A stretch of DNA of 35,248 nt from Desulfobacterales bacterium (GTDB lineage: Bacteria; Desulfobacterota; Desulfobacteria; Desulfobacterales; C00003060): assembly GCA_013375395.1 (NCBI GenBank), contig JABXJW010000012.1, positions 1-35,248 of the forward strand, written 5' to 3'. Below the pieces are notes generated by a model. That model was given only the letters and a program-made list of their open reading frames with translations, did no database searches and was not told the origin of the DNA. Position 1 is the first letter of the stretch. Each line of letters opens with the position of its first letter. Positions 26,561-34,018 of this stretch are shown here, in pieces. Made by a program: the position numbers and the translations under genes.

Positions 26561-26698
26561 GAATCGTTATTCGTTAATTGTTTTCATTCCTCTTAACCCA
26601 GTATTCCTACATTGCGCACAGGTTGCGCCTGACGGCTTGAAAACATCACACTTCGTGCCCATTATTCCAATTGCGGAGCGAAGCGGAACTAAATTTTA

Positions 26699-26727
26699 AT
26701 TATATCAGAAATAGCACCAATAGCCAA
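26699..26727 (-). promoter_or_regulatory. Sigma-70-like promoter with extended -10 for the lolC/E-bamA-lpx run
   Basis: On the minus strand TTGGCT (26727-26722) is followed after exactly 17 nt by TATAAT (26704-26699), preceded by TGA as in an extended -10 element. It points towards the permease gene starting at 26560. Confidence 0.6.
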
Positions 26728-26741
26728 CAAAGAGTTACTGA

Positions 26742-26757
26742 TGCCAGATACCTGGCA
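26742..26757. promoter_or_regulatory. 16-bp palindrome TGCCAG-N4-CTGGCA upstream of the promoter
   Basis: A perfect 6-bp inverted repeat lies 14 bp upstream of the putative -35 box at 26727, a usual place for an activator or repressor site. The outline TGCC-N8-GGCA recurs at 2831-2846. The regulator is unknown. Confidence 0.3.
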
Positions 26758-26826
26758 GTAGCAGGCCTTAAGCATCCGGCGCCACCCATCCGGCATCCAG
26801 CATCCTGCATCGGTTGCCAACACCAA

Positions 26827-26861
26827 TGACCACTGACCAATGACTACTGACTACTGACCGG
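26827..26861. repeat. Five 7-bp repeats overlapping the lysS stop codon
   Basis: TGACCAC, TGACCAA, TGACTAC, TGACTAC and TGACCGG follow each other in register. The lysS stop (26844-26846) and its last codons lie within the array, so the C-terminal residues after FPQMRSP are encoded by repeat DNA. Confidence 0.85.
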
Positions 26862-28328
26862 AGACCTCATCTGCGGAAAAAGGATCACTTCCCGGATGGA
26901 TGGCGCATCGGTCAGCAACATTACAAATCGGTCAATTCCAATACCTTCACCCGCTGTTGGAGGCATGCCGTATTCGAGGGCAGCCACATAGTCTTCATCC
27001 ATGTAGCAGGCCTCTTCATCACCCTCCACTCGATCTTCAACCTGTTCCAGAAATCGCCTTTTCTGGTCAACCGGATCATTCAGTTCCGAAAACCCGTTAG
27101 CGATCTCACTTCCTCCGATAAAGAGCTCAAAACGCTCGGCCACCCCCGCATTCGAACCGCTCCTCCTGGCAAGGGGTGAAATTTCCACCGGATAGCCCAC
27201 GATAAAGGTGGGCTCAATCAGCTTGGGTTCCACAAGTACATCGAATAGTTTGTTAAGGATCTTGCCCAGCCGCCGTGCTTTTGTAATCTGGACCCCCTTG
27301 GACTCGGCAAAATCGAGCAATCGCTTCCGATCATTGAACAAAGAAGGATCAACTCCGCCCAGTTTGCTCAACGCATCTGCCAGGGTTAATCGCGGCCATC
27401 GTCCTTCCATATCAATCTCGTTGCCCTGGTATGTAAAATGCGGGGCTCCAAGGACTTGCTTGGCTACGAATGTTAACATCTCCTCGGTCAGGGTCATGAG
27501 ATCTTCATGAGTTGCATAAGCAAGATAGAATTCCAGCATAGTAAATTCCGGGTTGTGCCGGGTTGAAACCCCTTCGTTCCTGAAATTTCTGTTTATTTCG
27601 AAAACCCGGTCAAGACCGCCTATCACCAATCGCTTCAGATAGAGCTCCGGTGCAATCCGCAAAAACAGCTCCATGCCCAGGGCATTGTGAAAGGTCTTGA
27701 AAGGGGTGGCCTCAGCCCCTCCGGGAATGGGCTGCATCATAGGAGTCTCCACTTCCAGGAACCCTCGCTCCAGCAGGAAATCCCGGAAGGCTTGAATGAT
27801 TCGCGCCCTGTTGACAAAGATCTCCCTGACGTTCGGGTTCATGATGAGGTCAAGGTATCTTTGACGGTACCGCTTCTCAGGGTCCCTTAATCCATGGAAT
27901 TTTTCCGGCAGTGGCCTGAGCGCCTTGCAAAGGAGTCGAATCTCTTTGGCCTGAAGCGTCCATTCGCCTGTCTTGGTTCGAAACACGGCGCCCTTGATTC
28001 CAATAAAGTCGCCTATTTCAAATTGCTTGAACAAGGCATAGGATTGCCGGCCGATCTCGTCTTGTTTTACGTACGCTTGAAGTTGTCCGGTATAGTCCCT
28101 AAAATGAAGAAAGGCCGCTTTTCCAAAAGACCTCAGCCCTATGATGCGACCGGCCATTGCAAAAACGGCCGTCTCGTCCACAGCCCCTGCATGCTCGTGA
28201 ATATGTTGTTTTACCTCATCAACCGCATGTGAAACCTTGAAGTCGTTGGGATAAAGCTCAACACCCTGATCAGCCAGAGCCTTTGCTCTTTCTCGGCGTT
28301 GGCGAATAACTTCACTCGATTTGTTCAT
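26844..28328 (-). CDS. lysS: Lysyl-tRNA synthetase, class II
   Basis: A 494-residue class II synthetase that charges tRNA-Lys. It has an N-terminal OB-fold anticodon domain (about 55-150, GRIIGLRSFGKAAFLHFRD), motif 2 FRNEGVSTRHNPEFTMLEFY, and motif 3 GEGIGIDRFVMLLTD near the C-terminus. Length is normal. The end FPQMRSPVSSQ is slightly extended by the 7-bp repeat array into which the reading frame runs. ATG 28328 gives the standard start MNKSSEVIRQRRERAKAL. It lies upstream of the LolC/E gene, separated by 283 bp with its own promoter, so it is probably a separate transcription unit. Confidence 0.96.
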   Translation of the reverse strand: MNKSSEVIRQRRERAKALADQGVELYPNDFKVSHAVDEVKQHIHEHAGAVDETAVFAMAGRIIGLRSFGKAAFLHFRDYTGQLQAYVKQDEIGRQSYALFKQFEIGDFIGIKGAVFRTKTGEWTLQAKEIRLLCKALRPLPEKFHGLRDPEKRYRQRYLDLIMNPNVREIFVNRARIIQAFRDFLLERGFLEVETPMMQPIPGGAEATPFKTFHNALGMELFLRIAPELYLKRLVIGGLDRVFEINRNFRNEGVSTRHNPEFTMLEFYLAYATHEDLMTLTEEMLTFVAKQVLGAPHFTYQGNEIDMEGRWPRLTLADALSKLGGVDPSLFNDRKRLLDFAESKGVQITKARRLGKILNKLFDVLVEPKLIEPTFIVGYPVEISPLARRSGSNAGVAERFELFIGGSEIANGFSELNDPVDQKRRFLEQVEDRVEGDEEACYMDEDYVAALEYGMPPTAGEGIGIDRFVMLLTDAPSIREVILFPQMRSPVSSQ

Positions 28329-28344
28329 AGTGCCGCATTCGTTG

Positions 28345-28358
28345 TTGGTTATTGGTTA
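28345..28358. repeat. Short 7-bp repeat pair TTGGTTA x2 upstream of lysS
   Basis: Two identical heptamers in register (28345-28351, 28352-28358), a variant of the TTGGTCA unit seen at 22021 and 26827, 17 bp upstream of the lysS start. Confidence 0.6.
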
Positions 28359-28383
28359 TTCGGAAATCGCTATTCGGGAAGCG

Positions 28384-28447
28384 TCTTCCGATAAACGATT
28401 TGCGATTGAGCTAACCTATTTGCCTGGATGTGTCAAGGCAAAAGGGC
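28384..28447 (+). repeat. Left copy of a direct repeat flanking the accessory cassette
   Basis: The 18 bp 28384-28401 equal 33723-33740, and 28398-28447 match 33848-33897 with 45 of 50 identical by hand count. The intervening 107 bp occur only in the right copy. Read on the minus strand, both copies contain TTGACA and lie upstream of a minus-strand gene (lysS here, the sulfatase there), so the repeat may carry promoter sequence. The surrounding 28329-28844 has no gene: besides the repeats and a promoter at 28699 I see nothing coding in it. Confidence 0.9.
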
Positions 28448-28698
28448 CGGTGAGGCTTTCCGATTTGAGCCGTGCAGGGTGGGACTCCCATTAATGTGTT
28501 TTTCCAAGAATCGGTGTTTAAAGACGATGCCGTGCCCGGGGCTGTTGTTGCCATACGAACCTTTGGGGGGTTCTTGGGATCTCATCCCCTGTGCCGCATC
28601 CTTTCTCCACGGCAAGGAATGCCATGATCGCTGACAAGATTTGTTAAGGGTGCGATGAAAGCTACCGTAAGAACAAATATAGTGCTGGAGATTCGTCA

Positions 28699-28727
28699 TT
28701 GACACGCAACCGCCTTTTCCTTATACT
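28699..28727 (+). promoter_or_regulatory. Sigma-70 promoter for the GT4 gene
   Basis: TTGACA (28699-28704), a 17-bp spacer and TATACT (28722-28727) form a near-consensus promoter. It resembles the one before the FecR gene (33959-33987), sharing TTGAC, CGCAAC and TTTTCC. Confidence 0.65.
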
Positions 28728-28844
28728 TCCCCTCCGAAGCCCTCAGATTCATTCAATCTATGAAGAGTTCACGAGTTGAACATCTCACGGGTTCCGGTTT
28801 GAAATTCCGTATTAGGGTATCCGGTCCCAACCGGGATAAGTTCT

Positions 28845-29713
28845 ATGAGCAGAAAACGTTATAAGGTGTTGTTTGCGACCTCTTGGTATCCTTCGCCGGA
28901 GAAGCCCATGCAGGGGGTATTTGTCCGGGAGCACGCAAAGGCGGTTGCGATCCATGATGATGTTGTTGTGCTTCACTTGGCTGCCCCGTTGAAGGGGGAA
29001 AGAACTTGGTGGCGAACGGAGGAGGTCGGAGACGAAACCTTTACCGAAGGGATACCTACGTTCAGAGCCTGGTATCGGCGGAGCATGCGGAGCAAACGCC
29101 TGTCCATCCCGATTTACCTTTGGAGTGTGCACATGGCGTTCAAAAGAATAGAATCGGAAGTGTGGCGCCCCGATATCATACACGCGAATATCTACTCTGC
29201 CGGCTTTCCCTCTGTCGTCATAGGCAATCGGCGCCGTATTCCCGTTCTAATAACCGAACACTATAGTAAGTTTCCCAGAAGGGCGCTGCGTGCCCTGGAA
29301 GTTGTCAAGCCAAGGTATGCGTTTGCCAGAGCGCGCTTTGCTTTGCCTGTGAGTCAGGCGTTGCAAAAGGCGATTACAGATTATGGCGTTCGAGCGAAGT
29401 TCCGAGTTGTTCCGAACGTTGTTGACACAAGCGTCTTCTTCCCGCCTCCGAAAGGACGAAAACATTCCGGCCGGAAGCATCTGCTGTTTGTGGGCAGATT
29501 GACGGCGGCAAAAGGATTTGATAACCTGCTCAGGGCTTTTTCTGATTTGGCGCCTTCTTTTGGTGATTGGCGCTTGGATGTCGTGGGCGAAGGCCCTGCA
29601 AGCGCTGACTATGAAGCGCTCGCACGCAGCTTGCGAATCTCAGACAAGGTTTTTTTCCACGGTTACTAGACGAAAAGCCAGGTGCGGATTTTATGAGAAA
29701 GTCCGAGGTTCTC
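28845..29713 (+). pseudogene. GT4 (GT-B) glycosyltransferase, frameshifted and truncated
   Basis: The intact frame (28845-29669, 274 residues) starts RYKVLFATSWYPSPEKPMQGVFVREHA and contains the N-terminal GT-B domain (FVREHAK, HANIYSAGFPSVV, TEHYSKFP) and the start of the C-terminal domain (LLFVGRLTAAKGFDNLL, DVVGEGP, VFFHGY). It then meets TAG. In the neighbouring frame the family sequence resumes across the stop as LDEKPGADFMRKSEVLV and ends near 29713, where unrelated sequence begins. The usual LPS-E-FG-IEA nucleotide-binding part of about 90-100 residues is missing. A one-base indel near 29665 plus a deletion explain this. A small hairpin CCGGT-N4-ACCGG (28821-28834) sits just before the ATG. 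Confidence 0.8.
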
Positions 29714-29779
29714 GTGAAAAACGGCTTCCGACAGGATCCAATCCGCAAGAAACCGGGGGAACCCCTGATACTTTTTCCC

Positions 29780-29808
29780 TTGACACAAAGCTGGATTTCC
29801 TTTAATAT
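29780..29808 (+). promoter_or_regulatory. Sigma-70 promoter for the radical SAM gene
   Basis: TTGACA (29780-29785), a 17-bp spacer and TAATAT (29803-29808), about 70 bp before the start codon. The gene therefore seems to be expressed independently of the broken GT4 gene. Confidence 0.65.
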
Positions 29809-29876
29809 TCAGCGCATTAATACAACAAAGCAATACGATAAACCGAATCCTTATCACTTATTATCGCGGAGGGACT

Positions 29877-31517
29877 ATGACTTCTGTTTCTTATCTACGA
29901 AAGAAGAGGAAAGACATTGACAATATTGTCATTGTATATCCATTTACCTACGTTAACCCATATTTTGCCCTCCCTCCAATTGGCGCAGAATATTTGCAGG
30001 CCGGTATTACTGAAACCGGCAGAGAAGCGCTCTTACTTGATATGCGCTATGAAAAGGATATAACAAGACACTTGGAAAAAGCCGACCTTGTGTGCCTATA
30101 CGGCTATTTTGAAGACTGCTCCATATTTGGCAAATGGAAGGTTCATATTATACCTCAGATCATAGATCAGATCCCGTCAGACATACCGATTATTGCAGGG
30201 GGAACAGGTTTTAGTAATACAAAAGAGGCATTTAAGTCATATCCCCGACTTGATCTTATTATTCGTAGTAATCCTGAGATTCCTATACAAGAGCTTCTAA
30301 ACGGAAAGAATCTTGGGGACATAAAAAATTTAGCCTATCGCAGTCATGGCGAAGTGATCTACACAGAGCGTATTATCCATGCTCTTCCGGAAAACGTTTA
30401 TCCTCGCAGAAATTTACGTAATCCAAAATACAACTATCACATGATGGGAATAAAAACCGACCTTATACGGGCTGGAGTAGGCTGCAATTATAAATGTAAA
30501 TTCTGTTATGAATATGGGAAAGATTTTGACGGCAAGTACAGGCGCTGGCAGGGAAGATCGGCTCAGAGTTTGTTCAACGAGATAAAAGAAATTGATGCCC
30601 CCATTATTGCATGGGTTGACGACGATATGACTACCAGCATGAAAACTCTAGGCGAACTTGCGGACTTGCTTATTGAGAGTAGGATTCATAAATTATTTGC
30701 AGGTACCGGCAGAATTGATCACGTAAATAAAAGTAATCCGGAAACTCTCAAAAAATTAGAAAAGGCCGGTTTAATAGCCATAGGCTTTGGAGTTGAGTCA
30801 TTAAGAAATAAAACTCTACAATTTTATGGAAAAGGCCAAACCGTAGAACATATTGAAAAAGCCATGCGCCTTATGCAAAAGACAAATATACTATTGATCT
30901 GTAACTTTATTTTCGGGTCTCCCGGTGAAACCGAACAAGATATGCTTAATATGCTCTGGTTTGGACGCAAATGGAATGTTGATACTCTGGTAACAAACAG
31001 GTTGAGGGTGCCAAAGGATTCTCCCATGTATGATTTTATCTATGATCCTGAAACAGGTAAGGTAAAACCCGGTATGGAGAGAATAAGGGGCGATGAATTA
31101 GCGAAGATTAAATATAAGGTTAAATTTGCTCAAAGGACCCCGTTTAGAATATTACTGTCTCTGCTAAAACTTTATCGTCACCAAGGAATGTTTATCGATC
31201 CTCTATATCTTTTCTGCTGTACTCTTGAAACGGTAACTAAGCATACCTGGCTCGAAAAAACCAAGATTTTTCCTCTTTCTTTGAAAATAACCAAAAAGAT
31301 AGTCGTGTTTCCAGTAGTCCGTCAGGCATTGCGATTCATGGCTATTATTCTTACTCCTCCATTAAAGGCAATTAATTGGATATTTGAGCTTATCGATAAA
31401 CACTTACAAATTTCAACAAATCTCCTGCCTAAATTTCTACTATATATAAAAGACGGAATGTATAAAAAACAGTGTGTGCGCGCCCAAGTACAATATACGG
31501 GAGAAGTGAAAAAGTAG
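29877..31517 (+). CDS. Radical SAM protein (B12-binding-domain type architecture)
   Basis: A 546-residue protein. The N-terminal part (about 15-160) resembles the Rossmann-like domain of cobalamin-binding radical SAM enzymes (NIVIVYPFTYVNPYFALPPIGAEYL, IIAGGTGFS), but the cobalamin motif DxHxxG is not evident. The 4Fe-4S cysteines are C203, C207 and C210 in GCNYKCKFCYE. The barrel continues with WVDDDMTT, GFGVESLRNKTL and NFIFGSPGETEQDM. The last 130 residues are basic and hydrophobic and may lie on the membrane. ATG 29877 has GGAGG 4 nt upstream. The gene is AT-rich against its surroundings and lies in a repeat-flanked cassette with a GT4 remnant and a sulfatase, suggesting envelope or secondary-metabolite chemistry. 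Substrate unknown. Confidence 0.88.
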   Translation: MTSVSYLRKKRKDIDNIVIVYPFTYVNPYFALPPIGAEYLQAGITETGREALLLDMRYEKDITRHLEKADLVCLYGYFEDCSIFGKWKVHIIPQIIDQIPSDIPIIAGGTGFSNTKEAFKSYPRLDLIIRSNPEIPIQELLNGKNLGDIKNLAYRSHGEVIYTERIIHALPENVYPRRNLRNPKYNYHMMGIKTDLIRAGVGCNYKCKFCYEYGKDFDGKYRRWQGRSAQSLFNEIKEIDAPIIAWVDDDMTTSMKTLGELADLLIESRIHKLFAGTGRIDHVNKSNPETLKKLEKAGLIAIGFGVESLRNKTLQFYGKGQTVEHIEKAMRLMQKTNILLICNFIFGSPGETEQDMLNMLWFGRKWNVDTLVTNRLRVPKDSPMYDFIYDPETGKVKPGMERIRGDELAKIKYKVKFAQRTPFRILLSLLKLYRHQGMFIDPLYLFCCTLETVTKHTWLEKTKIFPLSLKITKKIVVFPVVRQALRFMAIILTPPLKAINWIFELIDKHLQISTNLLPKFLLYIKDGMYKKQCVRAQVQYTGEVKK

Positions 31518-31586
31518 TCAAAAATTCCCGCCTCTTACTTAACGGCCCCTCATACGAATTTGTGGATTGATAGTACGTGGCCCATT

Positions 31587-33713
31587 TCACTTAAGATTAG
31601 TTAACAATTTAACGTAACCAAATTTTTCCCCGCCCAATTCAATCATTTTACTGTAGATCTCTTTTGGAAAAGCTGGATAAAGATTATTTTGTTCCAGAGG
31701 ATCTTTCTGTAAGTCATAGATTTCTATAGTATATCCAGACAGGCCGGGCCGGGCCTGAATAGCTATATGGTCCATAATAAGTGCAAAATCCCTGGAATGA
31801 GTTTGGAAATTTTGAATGGTTCCGGCGACAAAGATCACTCTGTCATTCGGGATTTTTCTCAATAAAGATCGACCATCGAGATTTTCAATAAAAGCTCCGT
31901 CCCCATTATCAAGAATTCCGTACAGGTCCAAAACCGTAGGAACAATGTCAAGATTTGTAACATCGCGTCCAGTATTATATTCCAACATCTTAAGCCCTCT
32001 AAGAGACAAGATGTTCTTCACTTCCTCCGGGATAAAGATAAACATGGGGACGGCTATCATTTCCTGATAGTGGCTGACTACATGAAAGAGCTTGCCATGT
32101 TCGTTGAATGCCTCACCATGATCCGAGGTAAAGATGATGATCGTATCCTCCAGAAATCCCGCTCGATCCATATAATCAATAAGGTTTTGAATCAAATGAT
32201 CCTGATATCTAACAGCATTGTCATAATGGTTGATCAATTCGATTAGCTTTGTTTTGTCTTTTGTATAGCGTGCCGGTCTAAAGACTTTGAATTCCTCCGG
32301 ATAGTAATATGGATAATGGGTATTGGCAAATTGGACGACCCCAAGAAATCCATGATGCTTTAAGCCTTCTTGCCTGAGGTTTTTCAGGTGATCCTTTGCC
32401 CTCTCAATTACGATAGAGTCATCAATACCCTTATTGTGATCATCAACTCCAATGGTTCTGCTTTCAAAGAGATAGTCTAAGGATTCGGTTTTTAGATAAT
32501 CATCAAGGTGAAACCATCCTAAAGATTGGCCTGTGATAAAAAAAGTTTTCATACTTTTCGGGAAATAATCCCATAGCAGAGGTTGTAATTGATAATTCTC
32601 AATACTCTTCCCTGGAGCCAAGCCGGTAAACAGTGTTGGCATAGCAGTATTAGTTGAAGAGGTTGTTCCTACGCAATAGGGGAATACTAAACACCTGCTC
32701 ATCCATCTATCCAAGAAAGGCGTCGCTTTCCTTGAATATCCCATCCCTCCGACATGATCTCTCCTTAGTGATTCTGAAAGTATTATAAGAATATTGAAGG
32801 CAGGGGACTTTGACTCAATCAATTTCAACTTTTCTTGTATTTGGGTTCTTTTGGGATTATATAAGCTTTTTCTCTTTTTATTTGCGATAATGGTATGCCA
32901 AAGCAGGTGTGAAAACTGCTGGTCCATGGGAGCGAAATTGATGAAGGCCGTTTGATTCCAGAAAATGACGGAAGAGAACAGGTAAACAATAAAGATAAAA
33001 ATATATTTATTAAAGAAGCGAAAAACGATTTTAAAATGAAAAATAATCCATATTATTTGCATTAGTAGAAATAAACACAGTATCACCTGGAACAATCGGA
33101 AAGGCAGAGTGCTAAGATCATGCTTGAAAGACCACCTGATTTGTGCATAGAAACCGAAACATGCTATAAATACAAAGATAATATTAAGATAAAACCGTTT
33201 TGAAAGAATGTTTTTTGCGCTGCCTTGATAGTTTAGTTTGTGAAGGGGTGCGTTTTTGAATATCAGGGAAACCCTTTTGATCCAAAAAAAAGATAAAAAA
33301 CAGACCGCCAGAATAAAGAAGAATAACATCTCTCCGTTCATAGTATCTTTGAACAGTCCGAAGACATATAGTGGCACATCCAAGAGCAAGAACATTAAAT
33401 CTTTTTCTATTAACGTGTTATAGGTAACAAAATACTCTCTTTGAGCGGAAACGCCCAACATGAAAAAGGATACGAAAAAGACGGGAATGAATACCCAGAG
33501 CTTCGGAAAAACCAATTTTATGAAGATGGTATAACCGTGCAGAGAAATCCAGAATAAAAGAGAAAGTAAAAATCCGGCAAATAAGATAAATATATTACTT
33601 GCTGAGATATTGAAGTCTCTTGTAAAGAACCAATCAAAAACGACAAAAAATAGTGTACACTCAAAAAAAATATATAGGATAATATTATTTTTAAGCTTTT
33701 CTTTTTTCGACAT
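31587..33713 (-). CDS. Membrane-anchored sulfatase / phosphoethanolamine-transferase-like protein
   Basis: A 708-residue protein with seven or so N-terminal hydrophobic segments (about 10-255) and a periplasmic alkaline-phosphatase-superfamily domain. The metal ligand and nucleophile regions are ILSESLRRDHVGGMGY (about 311-326) and GTTSSTNTAMPTLFTG (349-364), where a threonine or serine is the likely nucleophile, followed by TSDHGEAFNEHG and DIVPTVLDLYG. There is no CxPxR formylglycine motif, so it is probably a phosphotransferase (EptA, OpgE or LtaS type) rather than a true sulfatase. Start ATG 33713 is preceded by GGAAG; a longer frame to 33779 would run into a hairpin element. Strongly AT-rich and convergent with the radical SAM gene (69-bp gap). 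Acceptor unknown. Confidence 0.85.
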   Translation of the reverse strand: MSKKEKLKNNIILYIFFECTLFFVVFDWFFTRDFNISASNIFILFAGFLLSLLFWISLHGYTIFIKLVFPKLWVFIPVFFVSFFMLGVSAQREYFVTYNTLIEKDLMFLLLDVPLYVFGLFKDTMNGEMLFFFILAVCFLSFFWIKRVSLIFKNAPLHKLNYQGSAKNILSKRFYLNIIFVFIACFGFYAQIRWSFKHDLSTLPFRLFQVILCLFLLMQIIWIIFHFKIVFRFFNKYIFIFIVYLFSSVIFWNQTAFINFAPMDQQFSHLLWHTIIANKKRKSLYNPKRTQIQEKLKLIESKSPAFNILIILSESLRRDHVGGMGYSRKATPFLDRWMSRCLVFPYCVGTTSSTNTAMPTLFTGLAPGKSIENYQLQPLLWDYFPKSMKTFFITGQSLGWFHLDDYLKTESLDYLFESRTIGVDDHNKGIDDSIVIERAKDHLKNLRQEGLKHHGFLGVVQFANTHYPYYYPEEFKVFRPARYTKDKTKLIELINHYDNAVRYQDHLIQNLIDYMDRAGFLEDTIIIFTSDHGEAFNEHGKLFHVVSHYQEMIAVPMFIFIPEEVKNILSLRGLKMLEYNTGRDVTNLDIVPTVLDLYGILDNGDGAFIENLDGRSLLRKIPNDRVIFVAGTIQNFQTHSRDFALIMDHIAIQARPGLSGYTIEIYDLQKDPLEQNNLYPAFPKEIYSKMIELGGEKFGYVKLLTNLK

Positions 33714-33722
33714 CTTTCGACA

Positions 33723-33897
33723 TCTTCCGATAAACGATTTGGCGCAGGGTTGCGCCCGGCGGCTTGACAGTAAGTGCATCTTTTCAAGCCGTAAACGTAC
33801 AACCTTGAGACAAAAGATGCACTTTGTGTGCGACTGCGCAATTCACAATTTGCGATTGAGCTAACCTATTTGCCAGGAGGTGTCAAGATAAAATGGC
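33723..33897 (+). repeat. Right copy of the flanking direct repeat, split by an insertion
   Basis: 33723-33740 and 33848-33897 together match 28384-28447. Between them lie 107 bp absent from the left copy, with ATTT on both sides (33737-33740 and 33848-33851). This copy lies upstream of the sulfatase gene on the minus strand and of the FecR gene on the plus strand. The 305 bp between those genes hold only this repeat, the hairpin element and a promoter. Confidence 0.85.
33741..33847. mobile_element. 107-bp hairpin element (MITE/REP-like) inside the right repeat
   Basis: It contains several perfect stems: GGCGCA/TGCGCC (33741-33746, 33751-33756), CGGCTTGA/TCAAGCCG (33760-33767, 33784-33791), and AAGTGCATCTTTT/AAAAGATGCACTT (33772-33784, 33812-33824). 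An outer TTGCGC/GCGCAA pair (33750-33755, 33836-33841) encloses them. The second and third stems are mutually exclusive. ATTT flanks both ends like a 4-bp target duplication. A relative of its left end lies at 26615-26640. No coding capacity. Confidence 0.65.
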
Positions 33898-33958
33898 CTG
33901 CCAAAGTCCACCGCCTTCGCATAACCGAAAACCGCCACATGCTGTGATCACTTTTTCC

Positions 33959-33987
33959 TTGACGCGCAACTCCATTTTTCCTATTGT
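33959..33987 (+). promoter_or_regulatory. Sigma-70 promoter for the FecR-domain gene
   Basis: TTGACG (33959-33964), a 17-bp spacer and TATTGT (33982-33987), 31 bp before the ATG. The box and start of the spacer resemble the promoter at 28699-28727. Confidence 0.5.
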
Positions 33988-34018
33988 TGCTCCACCAAAA
34001 AGGGAGTCCTTTTGAGTT

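Noticed and set aside
28329-28844. tRNA or small RNA gene upstream of the GT4 gene
   Set aside because: No cloverleaf or CCA end was found; the region holds repeats and a promoter only.
29693-29920. A small plus-strand ORF between the GT4 and radical SAM genes
   Set aside because: Its start is the out-of-frame continuation of the GT4 gene and its end overlaps the radical SAM gene.
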